From the NCBI GenBank assembly GCA_900769055.1, contig CAAGFF010000139.1, positions 1-6,459 on the forward strand: a stretch of DNA of 6,459 nt, in the 5' to 3' direction. The notes beneath the pieces are model-generated. The model was not told the DNA's origin, did not search any database, and was given only the letters and a program-made list of their open reading frames with translations. Positions within the stretch are counted from its first letter, which is position 1, and the number at the start of each line of letters is the position of its first letter. The position numbers and the translations under genes were made by a program. This DNA is from an uncultured Prevotella sp. (GTDB lineage Bacteria; Bacteroidota; Bacteroidia; Bacteroidales; Bacteroidaceae). Positions 6,214-6,459 of this stretch are shown one piece after another.

Positions 6214-6290
6214 TAAGATTATTAACCAGTCGAAAAAATGTTTTATTCTTATACGTTCTTCTTTCGCGCGCATAACAATTTTACAATTTA

Positions 6291-6380
6291 CTGTCATCTG
6301 TCACCATTAATATTTAAATTATTAATTATCAACACCTTATCATGGTGACAGATAGGTGACAGACGATTTTTGCTGTCACC
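6291..6380. repeat. Inverted cluster of CTGTCACC octamers
   Basis: CTGTCACC occurs exactly at 6298-6305 and 6373-6380 on the plus strand, and as GGTGACAG at 6344-6351 and 6355-6362; a partial copy CTGTCA lies at 6291-6296. TCTGTCACCA (6297-6306) pairs perfectly with TGGTGACAGA (6343-6352) across a 36-base A/T-rich loop, and GGTGACAG (6355-6362) pairs with CTGTCACC (6373-6380) across 10 bases, so two hairpins can form side by side. The cluster begins 78 bases after the ATPase stop. It could be a protein-binding array upstream of a gene beyond the window edge, or a structured intergenic element. Confidence 0.75.
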
Positions 6381-6413
6381 GACATCGACATCAAAAAAGT
6401 AAGCGTCTCCACG

Positions 6414-6445
6414 ATAGCGTATTGCGTCGTCCAAACGCTATTTTT
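6414..6445 (+). terminator. Weak terminator-like hairpin near the right edge
   Basis: ATAGCGT (6414-6420) pairs perfectly with ACGCTAT (6435-6441), and TTTT follows (6442-6445). The loop is 14 bases with partial internal pairing. It lies 200 bases after the ATPase stop, which is far for that gene's terminator, but no nearer candidate has a T run. It could equally be chance pairing in a region that continues past the window. Confidence 0.3.
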
Positions 6446-6459
6446 GTGCGGTCTCAGCC

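Noticed and set aside
6360..6459. Open frame on the plus strand running off the right edge
   Set aside because: It is open for 33 codons after a TGA at 6357-6359 but has no ATG, no ribosome binding site and no recognisable protein pattern, and it overlaps the octamer cluster and a hairpin.
6343..6459. Possible 3' end of a minus-strand gene entering from the right
   Set aside because: One minus-strand frame stays open from the edge to a stop near 6333, but the translation is not protein-like and is too short to judge.

Overview
The window looks like a piece of a Bacteroidales chromosome, most probably Prevotella/Segatella or a close relative. The reasons are: a PCMD-type surface protein with a C-terminal tail of the kind common in Prevotella secreted proteins; a PIF1-like helicase with a C-terminal helix-turn-helix domain; an AAA_14/DUF4143 ATPase; Bacteroidota-type promoter boxes (TTTG, about 19-20 bases, then TAnnTTTG); and start codons without strong Shine-Dalgarno sequences. 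The genus is an inference from gene content and was not checked by a search.

Layout from left to right. Positions 3-1070 (+) hold the 3' part of a PCMD-domain surface protein, followed by a clear intrinsic terminator (1096-1129). Positions 1162-2118 (+) encode a membrane-anchored or exported alpha/beta hydrolase with a complete Ser-Asp-His triad. Positions 2119-2365 are non-coding and hold a tandem heptamer array interrupted twice by a near-identical 27-base unit. The array begins inside the last codons of the hydrolase. A promoter-like pair of boxes on the minus strand points back into this array. Positions 2366-4585 (-) encode a 739-residue PIF1-like helicase. Positions 4586-4911 form a divergent intergenic region with one candidate promoter for each flanking gene, plus three copies of a 19-base repeat spaced exactly 33 bases apart just before the next gene. 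Positions 4912-6213 (+) encode an AAA_14/DUF4143 ATPase with a PD-(D/E)XK-like C-terminal motif. The last 246 bases carry no convincing gene but hold four exact copies of the octamer CTGTCACC in inverted arrangement and a weak terminator-like hairpin.

The four genes do not form an operon. The helicase is transcribed leftward, the others rightward, and a terminator separates the first two. No known defence system, CRISPR array, insertion sequence, tRNA or rRNA was recognised. The most unusual signals are non-coding: the 33-base-phased repeats that probably make up nearly the whole 5' leader of the DUF4143 ATPase gene, the CTGTCACC cluster downstream of the same gene, and the heptamer array fused to the end of the hydrolase gene. 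The ATPase bracketed by two repeat systems is the best candidate for something undescribed, but that link is an inference.
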